A stretch of DNA of 64,000 bases from an uncultured Eubacterium sp. (GTDB taxonomy: Bacteria; Bacillota; Clostridia; Lachnospirales; Lachnospiraceae): contig CAJUBQ010000016.1 in NCBI GenBank assembly GCA_910584595.1, positions 1 to 64,000 of the forward strand, read 5' to 3'. A program made the translations under genes and the position numbers. Of this stretch, positions 7,686-15,636 are shown piece by piece (position 1 is the stretch's first letter; every line of letters starts with the position of its first letter). The notes beneath the pieces were generated by a model. It searched no databases. It was not told the origin of the DNA and saw only the letters and a program-made list of their open reading frames with translations.

Positions 7686-9377
7686 ATGGAAACGGAAAAA
7701 ATGGCGAATCTGCCGCTTGCGTTACCGGCTGATACGATATTGGCCGGAAAATATGTGATTCAACAGACGTTGGGTCAGGGTGGCTTTGGAATTACATATA
7801 TAGCAGAAGATTATAAGACGAAAGAAAAGGTTGTAATGAAAGAGTTTTTTCCGGATACGATGGTTACCCGAGGTCAAAACAATGCGATTACCATTCGTTC
7901 GGGTCCAGCCGGAGAAAATTTTATATATGGGAAAGATTGTTTTTTGGCGGAAGCAAAAACATTGGCGGAGTTTATCGGAAATGAAAATATTGTCAAAGTT
8001 ATTTGCTATTTTGAAGAAAATGGCACCGCGTATTTTGCAATGGAATATATTGAGGGTGAGAGTTTTCAGCACTATATAAAGTCTCATGGTGGAAAAATAT
8101 CCTGGGAGGAAGCAATAAAAATTCTGCTTCCTGTCATGGATGCGTTAGCTGTGGTGCATAGTAAAGGGATTATACATCGGGATGTTACACCGGATAATAT
8201 CTATATCACGAGAGAAGGCGTTGTTAAGCTTCTTGATTTTGGCGCTGCCAGATATAGTTTAGGAGATAAGAGCCGAAGTATGGATGTAGTGTTGAAGCAT
8301 GGCTTTGCGCCCAAGGAACAATATACCCGTCATGGCAGGCAGGGGCCTTTTACAGATGTGTATACAATGGGCGCAAGCTTTTATTATGCGCTTACCGGTA
8401 AGCGGCCGCCGGATGCAATTGATCGGATGGAAGAGGATGATTTAATACCGCCTGCAAGTCTGGGCGTAGCAATACCGCCAGAGGCAGAGGATGCTATACT
8501 TAAGGCATTAAACGTCCAGTCGGCAGACCGATTTCAGGATATGCCAGCATTTAAAAATGCATTGATGTCTGCAAAGGAAAGTATTTCAAACGAGAAGACA
8601 GTACAAGAGCCTCAAAAGGCTGCAGAGCAGACGGATATGCAAAATAATGCCGGGGCAGCGGGAGAAAGGCATTCAGGAAACAAGAAAGTGTATATGATAG
8701 CAGGTTGTGCATCTGGCGTCCTTGTTGTATTATTGTGTATCATAGGGACTATCATAGTCGGTAATATCAAAAAGACAAATTCTGCAGCAACGGTTTCAGA
8801 AGACCTGAATAATAGCGGTGTGACTGGGCAATCTATAAGATCCGGTGAGCATGTGATTGTAGAAGACGATCGTCCGTTAGCGTCAGCTGAGGGAGAAAAT
8901 TCCGGTGAAAATGTCAAAACAACAGAAGAAACTACAACAGAAGAAACTACAATGCAGGAGACTACAACGCAGGAAACTACAACAGAAGAAACTACGGTGG
9001 GAGAAACAATGACAGAAGATGCAGAGGCGGAAGAAACAGCTGTAGATGATCCATATTCTTTTGAAAGATTAGGATATGACTATGAGAACGAAATGGAGTG
9101 GGATCATCATCGGTATTATGTATATGATGCATCATGCATGACCTGGGAAGAGGCGTTAGAAGACGCACGAAGTGAAGGCGGATATTTAGTGAGAATCAAT
9201 TCGAAGGAAGAAATGGAACATATTCTTGATATGCTGGAAGGTTATGAGGAGATTTATAGCTACATATATATCGGAGGCGCTAGAGCGTGTTTGAAAAATC
9301 ATTCCCGCGATCTGCACTCCCCACTTTGCGGAGAATTCATCCCAAATTTAGTCAACATAGCCCACTATGACTCCTAA
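7686..9377 (+). CDS. Transmembrane Ser/Thr protein kinase with disrupted C-type-lectin-like outer domain
   Basis: A Hanks-type kinase fills residues ~20-290: glycine loop GQGGFG (~29), Lys of VVMKEFFP, catalytic HRDVTPDN (~164) and DFG in LLDFGAAR (~184). A linker, one membrane helix (~334-360), a Thr/Glu repeat stalk (~411-441) and the beginning of a C-type-lectin-like domain (YYVYD...CMTWEEALEDARSEGGYLV, from ~475) follow. It would phosphorylate cytoplasmic FHA or other proteins in response to a surface ligand. The start is ATG 7686 after AAAGGA. The natural gene ran to 9752; a 160-bp palindromic insert now introduces a stop at 9375-9377, truncating the lectin domain. The kinase part looks intact. 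Confidence 0.85.
   Translation: METEKMANLPLALPADTILAGKYVIQQTLGQGGFGITYIAEDYKTKEKVVMKEFFPDTMVTRGQNNAITIRSGPAGENFIYGKDCFLAEAKTLAEFIGNENIVKVICYFEENGTAYFAMEYIEGESFQHYIKSHGGKISWEEAIKILLPVMDALAVVHSKGIIHRDVTPDNIYITREGVVKLLDFGAARYSLGDKSRSMDVVLKHGFAPKEQYTRHGRQGPFTDVYTMGASFYYALTGKRPPDAIDRMEEDDLIPPASLGVAIPPEAEDAILKALNVQSADRFQDMPAFKNALMSAKESISNEKTVQEPQKAAEQTDMQNNAGAAGERHSGNKKVYMIAGCASGVLVVLLCIIGTIIVGNIKKTNSAATVSEDLNNSGVTGQSIRSGEHVIVEDDRPLASAEGENSGENVKTTEETTTEETTMQETTTQETTTEETTVGETMTEDAEAEETAVDDPYSFERLGYDYENEMEWDHHRYYVYDASCMTWEEALEDARSEGGYLVRINSKEEMEHILDMLEGYEEIYSYIYIGGARACLKNHSRDLHSPLCGEFIPNLVNIAHYDS
8922..8996 (+). repeat. Five 15-bp tandem repeats encoding the Thr/Glu stalk
   Basis: Five units of the type ACAGAAGAAACTACA (8922, 8937, 8952, 8967, 8982) encode TEETT or MQETT/TQETT units between the membrane helix and the lectin-like domain. 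The array could change length by slippage without frameshift, adjusting the distance of the sensor domain from the membrane. Confidence 0.85.
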
Positions 9378-9444
9378 ATTTGGGATAAATTCTCCACAAA
9401 CTGTGAAGCACATCTCACAGAAAGCATTTTTCAAACACGCTCTA
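9281..9444. mobile_element. 160-bp palindromic MITE-like element flanked by TA
   Basis: The element (9283-9442) has terminal inverted repeats GAGCGTGTTTGAAAAAT and its complement, and an internal inverted repeat (arms TCCCAAATTTA and TAAATTTGGGA around a short loop). TA dinucleotides flank both sides (9281-9282 and 9443-9444), as expected for Tc1/mariner/IS630-type target duplication. There is no ORF, so it would be moved in trans. With its target duplication it adds 162 bp (54 codons), and removing it restores the kinase frame exactly. A copy of the right end is seen at 54405-54427. Confidence 0.8.
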
Positions 9445-9752
9445 GAGACAGCCGCAGCAGCAATAAAAAAGTGAAAAAAAGCTACTGTTGGGTAGATTAT
9501 GATCTGGGATTTATGAAAAAGTAGTATATTGCAGGCCCAAAAGCCGCAGGCAGCTACAAGTGGCTGGACCATTATTGGCTGGATGGAGAACCGTCTTTGA
9601 AAGATAATGAAGGAGAAGAACAGGCGCTTGAATTTATTCGTGCGAAAGGCGGATGGTGGCTAAATGACGTGAGTAAGCGATTCCCTTATTTAAACAATGT
9701 AACTGAGGACACACAGTATAAGATAGGTTATTTAATAGAGTATGAAGAATAA
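9445..9752 (+). pseudogene. Separated C-terminal part of the kinase lectin-like domain
   Basis: Downstream of the palindromic element the kinase reading frame continues (SYCWVDYDLGFMKK), meets an amber TAG at 9522-9524, then goes on as YIAGPKAAGSYKWLDHYWLD and WWLNDVSKRFPYLN to the TAA at 9750-9752. These are the expected second-half motifs (W-x-D, GEPS, WNDV-like) of a C-type-lectin-like domain. The amber is independent of the insertion, so the gene has two lesions. Its last bases overlap the GH3 gene start, showing the original operon coupling. Confidence 0.75.
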
Positions 9753-11148
9753 GCGATTATTAATGGGTATTGTGATTTTAGAGCTGTTTCTGATGGCAGC
9801 GCTGTTATGCGTCCTGCTTTTATCCGATCAAATCAGACATAAAAAATCATCGGATCACAAGCTTGAAACCGTGGCAGAGGAAGTTACTTCGGCCGCGGCT
9901 GCAAAAGATGAAGCAGATGGCAAAGGTTTTGAAAACAAGGAAACCGGTGAAGATAATGCCAAAGGGGGTAAATCAGAGAACATGATCAGCAAGCAGGAAG
10001 AACGTGCTTTCGAATCAGAGAGCTCCGAAAAAACGCAAAAAGATGACTGGATCACAGACAAGCTTGCGTCCATGACAGTGGAAGAAAAGGTTTCGCAATT
10101 GTTTATGCTTACTCCGGAAGGGCTTACAGGCGTAAACCATGTGGTGGCCGCCGGAGATGTGACAAAAAATGCGATTGACGCTTTCCCAATTGGCGGTTTG
10201 ATTTATTTTGGATCGAATATTGAAACACCCCCGCAAATTTCAACAATGATATCCAAGACGCAAAGCTATGCATTGAACAGAACAGGCATTCCAATGTTTA
10301 TCGCGGTTGATGAAGAAGGCGGCTATGTGTCCAGAATAGCGAAAAACAGTAATTTTGATGTGGCGGTATTTCCGTACGCAAGTGAAATAGGCAAGACAGG
10401 TGACGTAGCGGATGCTTATGAGATGGGAGATGCAATCGGAGCGTATTTGAAATCTTATGGTTTTAATGTGGATTTTGCTCCGGTGGCGGACGTTTTGTCT
10501 AATTCGGAAAATGAGGTGGTAAAAAACAGATCATTCGGGAGTGATGCCCGATTGGTTTCAGACATGGTGGCTGCAGAATTAGAAGGCTTGCAAAGTCATC
10601 AGATTGTTGGATGTGTGAAACATTTTCCCGGTCATGGCGCGACGGTCGGCGATACTCATAAGGGTTATGCATATACGGAGAAAACATGGGAAGAACTTTT
10701 GACATGTGAGATGGTTCCTTTTTTAGATAGCATTGCAAAGGGAGTTCCAATGATTATGGCAGGACATATATCGCTGCCGAATGTAGTCGGTGATGATACG
10801 CCGGCATCCATGTCTTATTGTATGATTACGGAGCATCTTCGTTATGAACTGGGGTATGATGGAATTGTGATTACGGATTCGTTAGGAATGGGAGCTGTCA
10901 CGGATACCTATGATTCAAAACAAGCTGCGGTAAGTGTTCTGAAAGCTGGTGGGGATATGCTTCTTAATCCGATGGATTTTAAGAGTGCGTATGAAGGCAT
11001 TTTATCCGAGATTTCCCAGGGCGGTATTTCAGAGCAGAGAATAGATGAATCTGTTTACCGTATTTTAAGTGTGAAATATGATCTGCTGAATCAGTCAGAT
11101 TCCAAACCTGTAAAAAAAGATGGACATGTGAGAAATCATGCAGGGTGA
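9742..11148 (+). CDS. Anchored glycoside hydrolase family 3 (beta-N-acetylhexosaminidase type)
   Basis: The 468-residue protein has a single N-terminal membrane anchor (~7-28), a charged linker and a GH3 catalytic domain (~100-450). NagZ-type signatures are KHFPGHGATVGDTHKG (~292; the Asp-His dyad on the loop that acts as acid/base) and VITDSLGM (~376; nucleophile Asp), plus AVDEEGGYVSRI. It probably removes N-acetylglucosamine from peptidoglycan or host glycans outside the cell. The ATG overlaps the end of the kinase frame by 11 bases, so it belonged to the same operon. It looks intact. Start chosen for position; no strong RBS. Confidence 0.9.
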   Translation: MKNKRLLMGIVILELFLMAALLCVLLLSDQIRHKKSSDHKLETVAEEVTSAAAAKDEADGKGFENKETGEDNAKGGKSENMISKQEERAFESESSEKTQKDDWITDKLASMTVEEKVSQLFMLTPEGLTGVNHVVAAGDVTKNAIDAFPIGGLIYFGSNIETPPQISTMISKTQSYALNRTGIPMFIAVDEEGGYVSRIAKNSNFDVAVFPYASEIGKTGDVADAYEMGDAIGAYLKSYGFNVDFAPVADVLSNSENEVVKNRSFGSDARLVSDMVAAELEGLQSHQIVGCVKHFPGHGATVGDTHKGYAYTEKTWEELLTCEMVPFLDSIAKGVPMIMAGHISLPNVVGDDTPASMSYCMITEHLRYELGYDGIVITDSLGMGAVTDTYDSKQAAVSVLKAGGDMLLNPMDFKSAYEGILSEISQGGISEQRIDESVYRILSVKYDLLNQSDSKPVKKDGHVRNHAG

Positions 11149-11171
11149 GGACGATAGGAGGAGGGTTGTTT

Positions 11172-11666
11172 ATGGCGCTGACGGAATGTGCAAATGGGCA
11201 TCTGTACGATACAGATTTGAATAACACGTGTCCGTATTGCAACGGAGGGAGTAATTTTATCAATTTTTCAACACAAAGTGATTCTGACTTTGGAAAAACA
11301 GTTGCTCCCTGCGCATATGTAAAAAAGCAGGAGAAGGATCATCGGACGATAGGCGTTTTTCAAAAGTAAATGGAATTTGAGTCGATTGTAGGATGGCTGG
11401 TTTGCATCGATGGTGCGGATAAGGGAAAAGATTACAGGCTCTATGGAAAAAATAATACGATCGGCCGTTCTGAGAACATGGATGTGTATATAAAAAATGA
11501 TCCGACGATTTCCAGAGAAAATCATGCCCGGCTTGCATATGATCGAAAGCATAATAATTTTCATTTGATTCCGGCTGATACAATGAATAATATTTATGTG
11601 AATGAGGAACCGATCTATGTGCCGGTTATGTTATGGGCAAGGAACTTTATATGTTTGCGCAGTTAG
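11172..11666 (+). pseudogene. Zinc-ribbon/FHA domain protein, broken by an in-frame stop and truncated at the end
   Basis: ATG 11172 follows a strong GGAGGAGG. The N-terminus MALTECANGHLYDTDLNNTC with CPYC is a zinc ribbon; a TAA at 11367-11369 interrupts the frame, which goes on at ATG 11370 with an FHA domain (VGWLVCIDGADKGKDYRL, IGRSENMDVYI, ISRENHARLAY). FHA domains bind phosphothreonine and are typical partners of the kinase upstream. The expected last FHA strands (a DxIELG-like segment) are missing: after YVPVML the frame drifts into ARNFICLRS and stops, overlapping the VWA gene. If ATG 11370 is used, a bare, incomplete FHA protein of 98 residues could be made. Confidence 0.7.
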
Positions 11667-13099
11667 ATGACAAATATACAGGATCTGCTCTTGATACTAA
11701 AATAACAATTGATGGAATTACGATAGCAAATAAAACGTCGCCGACAGCGATTGGTGATAGTAATGCTGCAATTAAATATTTGCTTGTGATCGATAAGTCA
11801 GGTTCCATGAATCAATATGTAAACAGAGTAAATGCTTTTGTGGATGCACTTGCAGATCATGAAAGAGCGAACGCTGTCTTTACAATAGCAGGATTTGGAG
11901 AGGATTTTAAAATTATTTCCGAAGGTATGACGGACAAGGAAGCTGTGAAGACGGCGATAGCCGGTTTAAGCTATCAGGAACCCTGGACAGATCCTTATCA
12001 TGCTGTTGTCCAGGCGCTTAATTATGTGGATATTGTTTCCAGAACAGGTGGAGAAGTATTAAATATTATTGTAGTATCTGACGGAGAGGTGGATCTTGGT
12101 ATACCGGATGCAGAGCAGGCTCAGAAAGCAGAGCGGGAGAGGGCCGCTGCGGCAAAGAATAAAATCAGGAAATCACCGGAGGCGCTTATTCATACATTGG
12201 GCGTCACGGATTGGGAAGAACTTTGTCTGGATACTTTTGAAGCAGGACGTGGAGACAATGCTGTGATTCAGGATGAAAACGATGCAGCTGCATACGGAGA
12301 AAAGATAGCAAATTATATTGATAGTCTGTATTATTTGAATTTTTCATTAAATAAAGATGTAGGTAAAAAGCGGTTTGCAGTCGAAGTGCAGATGACAGGT
12401 ACGGATTCTGCAGGAACCCCTTCTATTATAAATACGACGTTTGAAAAGATTCCAAATTTAACGAATTATATTGTGGAAGAATCCGAGGAAAATGTTTTTA
12501 AAATTATAGGAAGCGCAGAAGAACGTAACAAGAAGCATTCCAAAGAACTGGAAACAGATAAGGATGCTGATGATAAAAATGGGGAAAAGGATGATGAGGA
12601 TAGTGGCGCACAGGGTACGTTTTATTTCAATGATGATTCTGCAGAGAAACAGACATGTCCGCAGCTAAACACCAGGTTTATCGTATTTGTAATTGCGATT
12701 GCTGTATGTTTGGTTTTCATTATTTTGTTAGCATGTCTTTTTACAAAGAAAAAGAAGCAAGAGACGGATCATAGATCTGCATCTGCAGATGCAGATGGAA
12801 TACAGATATGGCTGGAGCCAATATTCGGAGAAATGAAAAGACCCAAAGGGAAATTCAGTATTTCCGGTTCTATGACAATTGGCTTTTCTTCGAAAGCAGA
12901 TATTGTTATAAAAGCAGAAGGGGTATGCGATGTGCATGCGAAGCTCTTTCTATCAAATGGGGTGATATATATTCGGGATATGAGTCAATCATCAGGAGTG
13001 TTTATGAGCGGAATGAGGCTGCAGGCTCCGAATCGATTGGAAGATGGAGATGAAATTACGATAGGCGCTGCGAGGATTGTTGTAAGGGTATTATCATGA
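11633..13099 (+). CDS. VWA domain / transmembrane / FHA-like protein, probably 5'-truncated
   Basis: Residues ~45-230 form a von Willebrand A domain with the MIDAS motif DKSGS (~52) and the VVSDGEVDLG strand. An acidic linker, a membrane helix (~347-371) and a C-terminal FHA-like domain (~390-488, SMTIGFSSKADIVI, DVHAKLFL) follow. In this topology the VWA part should be outside the cell, yet there is no signal peptide and the protein starts at once in GKELYMFAQLDD, a mature-domain strand. Together with the missing end of the FHA gene, this points to a deletion that fused the two genes near 11630. The cytoplasmic FHA part would read kinase signals. Confidence 0.75.
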   Translation: MGKELYMFAQLDDKYTGSALDTKITIDGITIANKTSPTAIGDSNAAIKYLLVIDKSGSMNQYVNRVNAFVDALADHERANAVFTIAGFGEDFKIISEGMTDKEAVKTAIAGLSYQEPWTDPYHAVVQALNYVDIVSRTGGEVLNIIVVSDGEVDLGIPDAEQAQKAERERAAAAKNKIRKSPEALIHTLGVTDWEELCLDTFEAGRGDNAVIQDENDAAAYGEKIANYIDSLYYLNFSLNKDVGKKRFAVEVQMTGTDSAGTPSIINTTFEKIPNLTNYIVEESEENVFKIIGSAEERNKKHSKELETDKDADDKNGEKDDEDSGAQGTFYFNDDSAEKQTCPQLNTRFIVFVIAIAVCLVFIILLACLFTKKKKQETDHRSASADADGIQIWLEPIFGEMKRPKGKFSISGSMTIGFSSKADIVIKAEGVCDVHAKLFLSNGVIYIRDMSQSSGVFMSGMRLQAPNRLEDGDEITIGAARIVVRVLS

Positions 13100-13110
13100 G
13101 TTGGAGATAA

Positions 13111-13152
13111 GGAACTGTAAAGAAATAACCTGTAATATTCCTTTCCAGTTCC
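13111..13152. repeat. Dispersed palindromic repeat, copy 1
   Basis: GGAACTGTAAAG and CTTTCCAGTTCC are inverted arms. The left part, GGAACTGTAAAGAAATAAC, matches the sequence at 63304 with one or two changes, and its first 15 bases are the exact complement of the right arm there. It lies just after a gene stop, as small dispersed palindromes often do. Confidence 0.6.
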
Positions 13153-13167
13153 TAAATTGTGAGGCAG

Positions 13168-13220
13168 GAAAAACCGGAGCAAATCTGTATGATGGAAACA
13201 GATTTGCTCCGGTTTTATTT
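13168..13220 (+). terminator. Strong terminator after the VWA gene
   Basis: Arms AAAACCGGAGCAAATCTGT and the complement surround a nine-base loop and are followed by TTTTATTTTT. It closes the kinase/FHA cluster and insulates the next cluster. The remainder up to 13284 shows nothing else. Confidence 0.9.
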
Positions 13221-13284
13221 TTCTTGATATCTATGCTGCAATGATAAGTTTTAATTGTCAGAGCTGGACAAATTAGAAAAGGAG

Positions 13285-13313
13285 TTGACTTATGGATGTA
13301 AACTTGATATTAT
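13285..13313 (+). promoter_or_regulatory. Promoter of the putative biosynthetic cluster
   Basis: TTGACT (13285-13290), a 17-base spacer and TATTAT (13308-13313) are placed 45 bases before the first gene, whose ATG follows GGTGAGGAGAG. No operator repeat is obvious. Confidence 0.7.
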
Positions 13314-13357
13314 AAAAATGTAAAATATTTTAGGAAAAACTAAAGGTGAGGAGAGAA

Positions 13358-15298
13358 ATGTTTGCTGTTGAAGATGCAAAACAAAGTAAAATTTTACCAT
13401 GTGCGGATCCTTTTGTGACATCTTACCCACATCATGCATGCTTTATGTCTATAATAGGGGATGATGTTCATTATCGGGATGCAATATTATCTGCGTATAT
13501 ACCGCTGGCATTTAATGCTTCTTATCGAAGACTTGATTTTAGCGTAGGTGTTGATATTGTTGAGTTTATGGAGCATTTACCTTTTTTAGAAGGGAAATAT
13601 ATTGACAGGAAAACAATAAAGAAGCGTAATATCAGGTATGCAGATTATATAAAAAATGAGATTGCTATAGATGATTACGTTTATTTATTAGTTGATTACT
13701 ATTATATCAGCGCAGATAGAGCATGTTTTCATAAAAAACACAGAAAACATGATATATTTGTATATGGTTATGATGATCTGTACAAAAAGTTTTGGGTTAA
13801 GGATTTTTTAGATGGCAGTAAATATAGAAGTTTCGATGTTTCATATGAAGAAATGGAACAGGCTGCATCACAGCTTGAAATGGAACAAGATTGGCTTCGC
13901 GGCATAAAAAGTTATCGAAAAAAGAGCGTTATTCATGAAGAGATATATTTTCATATGCCTGTGATCCTTGAAGAGATAGAGAAATATATTTGTGGAAAAA
14001 AATCCGGCTATGTTTCGTTTAATGATATCCGAAAGCGACAAGATTGTGATTACTATTATGGAAGCCATATTTATGAGCAGCTGATAAAAGAATGTACATT
14101 TCGTTACGAGCATGATGAACTTATGGATACGAGATGTTTTCATATATTATTTGAGCACAAAAAGTGTTTATTATATTTGTGTGAAAAATGGAACAGAGAT
14201 TATATGTTAGATAATGCCGATGAATTATTTGCTCTTTTGCAAAACATTTTGAATCTCTGTTACATATTACGTAATTTTTCGTTAGCATATAATCTTAATA
14301 AGAAAGAAAAATGTTATAAAAACATAATACATTATCTGAAGAAAATACATGATGAAGAATTACATGCAATGATGTTGCTTAGTAAAAATATAAAGTTAAC
14401 AACACAATTTCCGAATTATGTGACAAAAGAAGAAGCAAATATCAATGATTCAACATTAGAATTTGTATCAGAGTGGAGATTAACAGCAAATAAAGATGCG
14501 CTTTTTACTGAAACGGAAAATGCTTATATGCAAACACTTTTTTGTGGGACGGATGTAGAGATCGTCATGGATTCATCTTATTATGATGAGTATTTAGATA
14601 TAAAAATAGATGAAAAAAGCCTTACTATGCAAAATCTCAGCAAATTCATCCACCCTGATAAACATGAAATCATTTATAAGATAAATGGGTGGGAAAAGGG
14701 TTTTCATACCTTAAAAGTGTTCAACGAAAAAGGTGTGTGTTCGATTAAAAAGATAATCTACAATCATACAGATGAATTTTGTAATGCAGACAGTAATACA
14801 TGCTGTAAGCTTGATCGCATAGATTATACTACTAAGGGAAATTGGACAGGTGTTTATGGTTCAGATGGCTATTATTTAATTGGCGGAAAATATGTAATTC
14901 CATCGTATATGACAGAGCAAAGTGTTAAATTTTGTAATGCGTATCTTCTTGTTTGGGATAGTGACAGCTGGGATGAGCGAGCGCTTGTGAATCCGGCAAC
15001 AGGAAAGAGAATAATGGTTTATCAGGAAAGTGAAGATGAGTTTTGTGTGAATGTAATCATTGCAGGTCAAATCAGCCGGGAGATTACATTGTATTTTGCA
15101 GATTTTGAGAGATTTCATACAGATTTGCGCATAGAGGTTTTTAATAAGCTCCATCATAAATTGCTGGATACGGTTAAATTAAATCGAGTGGATGATGGGT
15201 TATATTTAACTTTTAAAGCGCGAGGAGACATTTTGTTTAAGATATTTAAGGAAAGTGGAAGATTAGCTTTCATTTCGGGTATATTTTTTCAAAGTTGA
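13358..15298 (+). CDS. BtrH_N-like protein with C-terminal beta-sandwich domain (putative acyltransferase)
   Basis: The 646-residue protein (ATG 13358, good GGAG) begins with a papain-like BtrH_N-type region: HHACFM holds the likely catalytic Cys, and YHKEH-like CFHKKHRKHDIFVYGYDD the His. In butirosin synthesis BtrH moves an acyl group from the carrier BtrI to an amino sugar. The middle (~150-380) is helical and unknown. The last ~155 residues (GNWTGVYGSDGYYLIGGKY to SGIFF) match a beta-sandwich otherwise seen at the end of secreted glycosidase-type proteins. The carrier and ligase genes next door support a carrier-to-acceptor acyl transfer role. The BtrH_N match is by eye and moderate. Confidence 0.55.
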   Translation: MFAVEDAKQSKILPCADPFVTSYPHHACFMSIIGDDVHYRDAILSAYIPLAFNASYRRLDFSVGVDIVEFMEHLPFLEGKYIDRKTIKKRNIRYADYIKNEIAIDDYVYLLVDYYYISADRACFHKKHRKHDIFVYGYDDLYKKFWVKDFLDGSKYRSFDVSYEEMEQAASQLEMEQDWLRGIKSYRKKSVIHEEIYFHMPVILEEIEKYICGKKSGYVSFNDIRKRQDCDYYYGSHIYEQLIKECTFRYEHDELMDTRCFHILFEHKKCLLYLCEKWNRDYMLDNADELFALLQNILNLCYILRNFSLAYNLNKKEKCYKNIIHYLKKIHDEELHAMMLLSKNIKLTTQFPNYVTKEEANINDSTLEFVSEWRLTANKDALFTETENAYMQTLFCGTDVEIVMDSSYYDEYLDIKIDEKSLTMQNLSKFIHPDKHEIIYKINGWEKGFHTLKVFNEKGVCSIKKIIYNHTDEFCNADSNTCCKLDRIDYTTKGNWTGVYGSDGYYLIGGKYVIPSYMTEQSVKFCNAYLLVWDSDSWDERALVNPATGKRIMVYQESEDEFCVNVIIAGQISREITLYFADFERFHTDLRIEVFNKLHHKLLDTVKLNRVDDGLYLTFKARGDILFKIFKESGRLAFISGIFFQS

Positions 15299-15362
15299 AA
15301 AGAATCGGGGCTATATTTCTAACGGATTGGTATGAAAAATCTATTTTGATGGAGAAAAGGAT

Positions 15363-15605
15363 ATGAATATAACAGATAAAGTTGTTGAACTTGTGTTACA
15401 AAACGCAAGAAATAAAAATGCTATTTTGTCAGATGTAAGAAAAACACGATTGGTTGAAGAGTTAGGGTATGATTCTATAAGCTTAATTAACCTTTTTATG
15501 CAAATGGAAGAACAATTTGAATTTGAAATAGAAGATGTGGATTTAATAAATGCAATGACTATTGGAAATCTAGTTGATATTTGTATAAGGAATATGTCAG
15601 AGTAA
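15363..15605 (+). CDS. Acyl/peptidyl carrier protein
   Basis: An 80-residue, acidic, four-helix carrier protein. Ser38 in EELGYDSISLINL is the 4'-phosphopantetheine attachment site (DSL/DSI motif). It is not the fatty-acid AcpP: it stands between a BtrH-like protein and an adenylating ligase, and its sequence around the serine differs from the usual GADSLD. It probably carries the substrate activated by the downstream ligase. No phosphopantetheinyl transferase is in the window. GGAGAAAAGG ribosome site. Confidence 0.88.
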   Translation: MNITDKVVELVLQNARNKNAILSDVRKTRLVEELGYDSISLINLFMQMEEQFEFEIEDVDLINAMTIGNLVDICIRNMSE

Positions 15606-15636
15606 ATGTAACAGCAAATCGGTAAGGAGATGCAGA

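Noticed and set aside
7686..13099. Type VI or type VII secretion-associated kinase/FHA cluster
   Set aside because: No EssC/FtsK ATPase, WXG100 protein, TssB/C or phosphatase gene is present; the GH3 and lectin-like parts fit a surface-sensing locus better.
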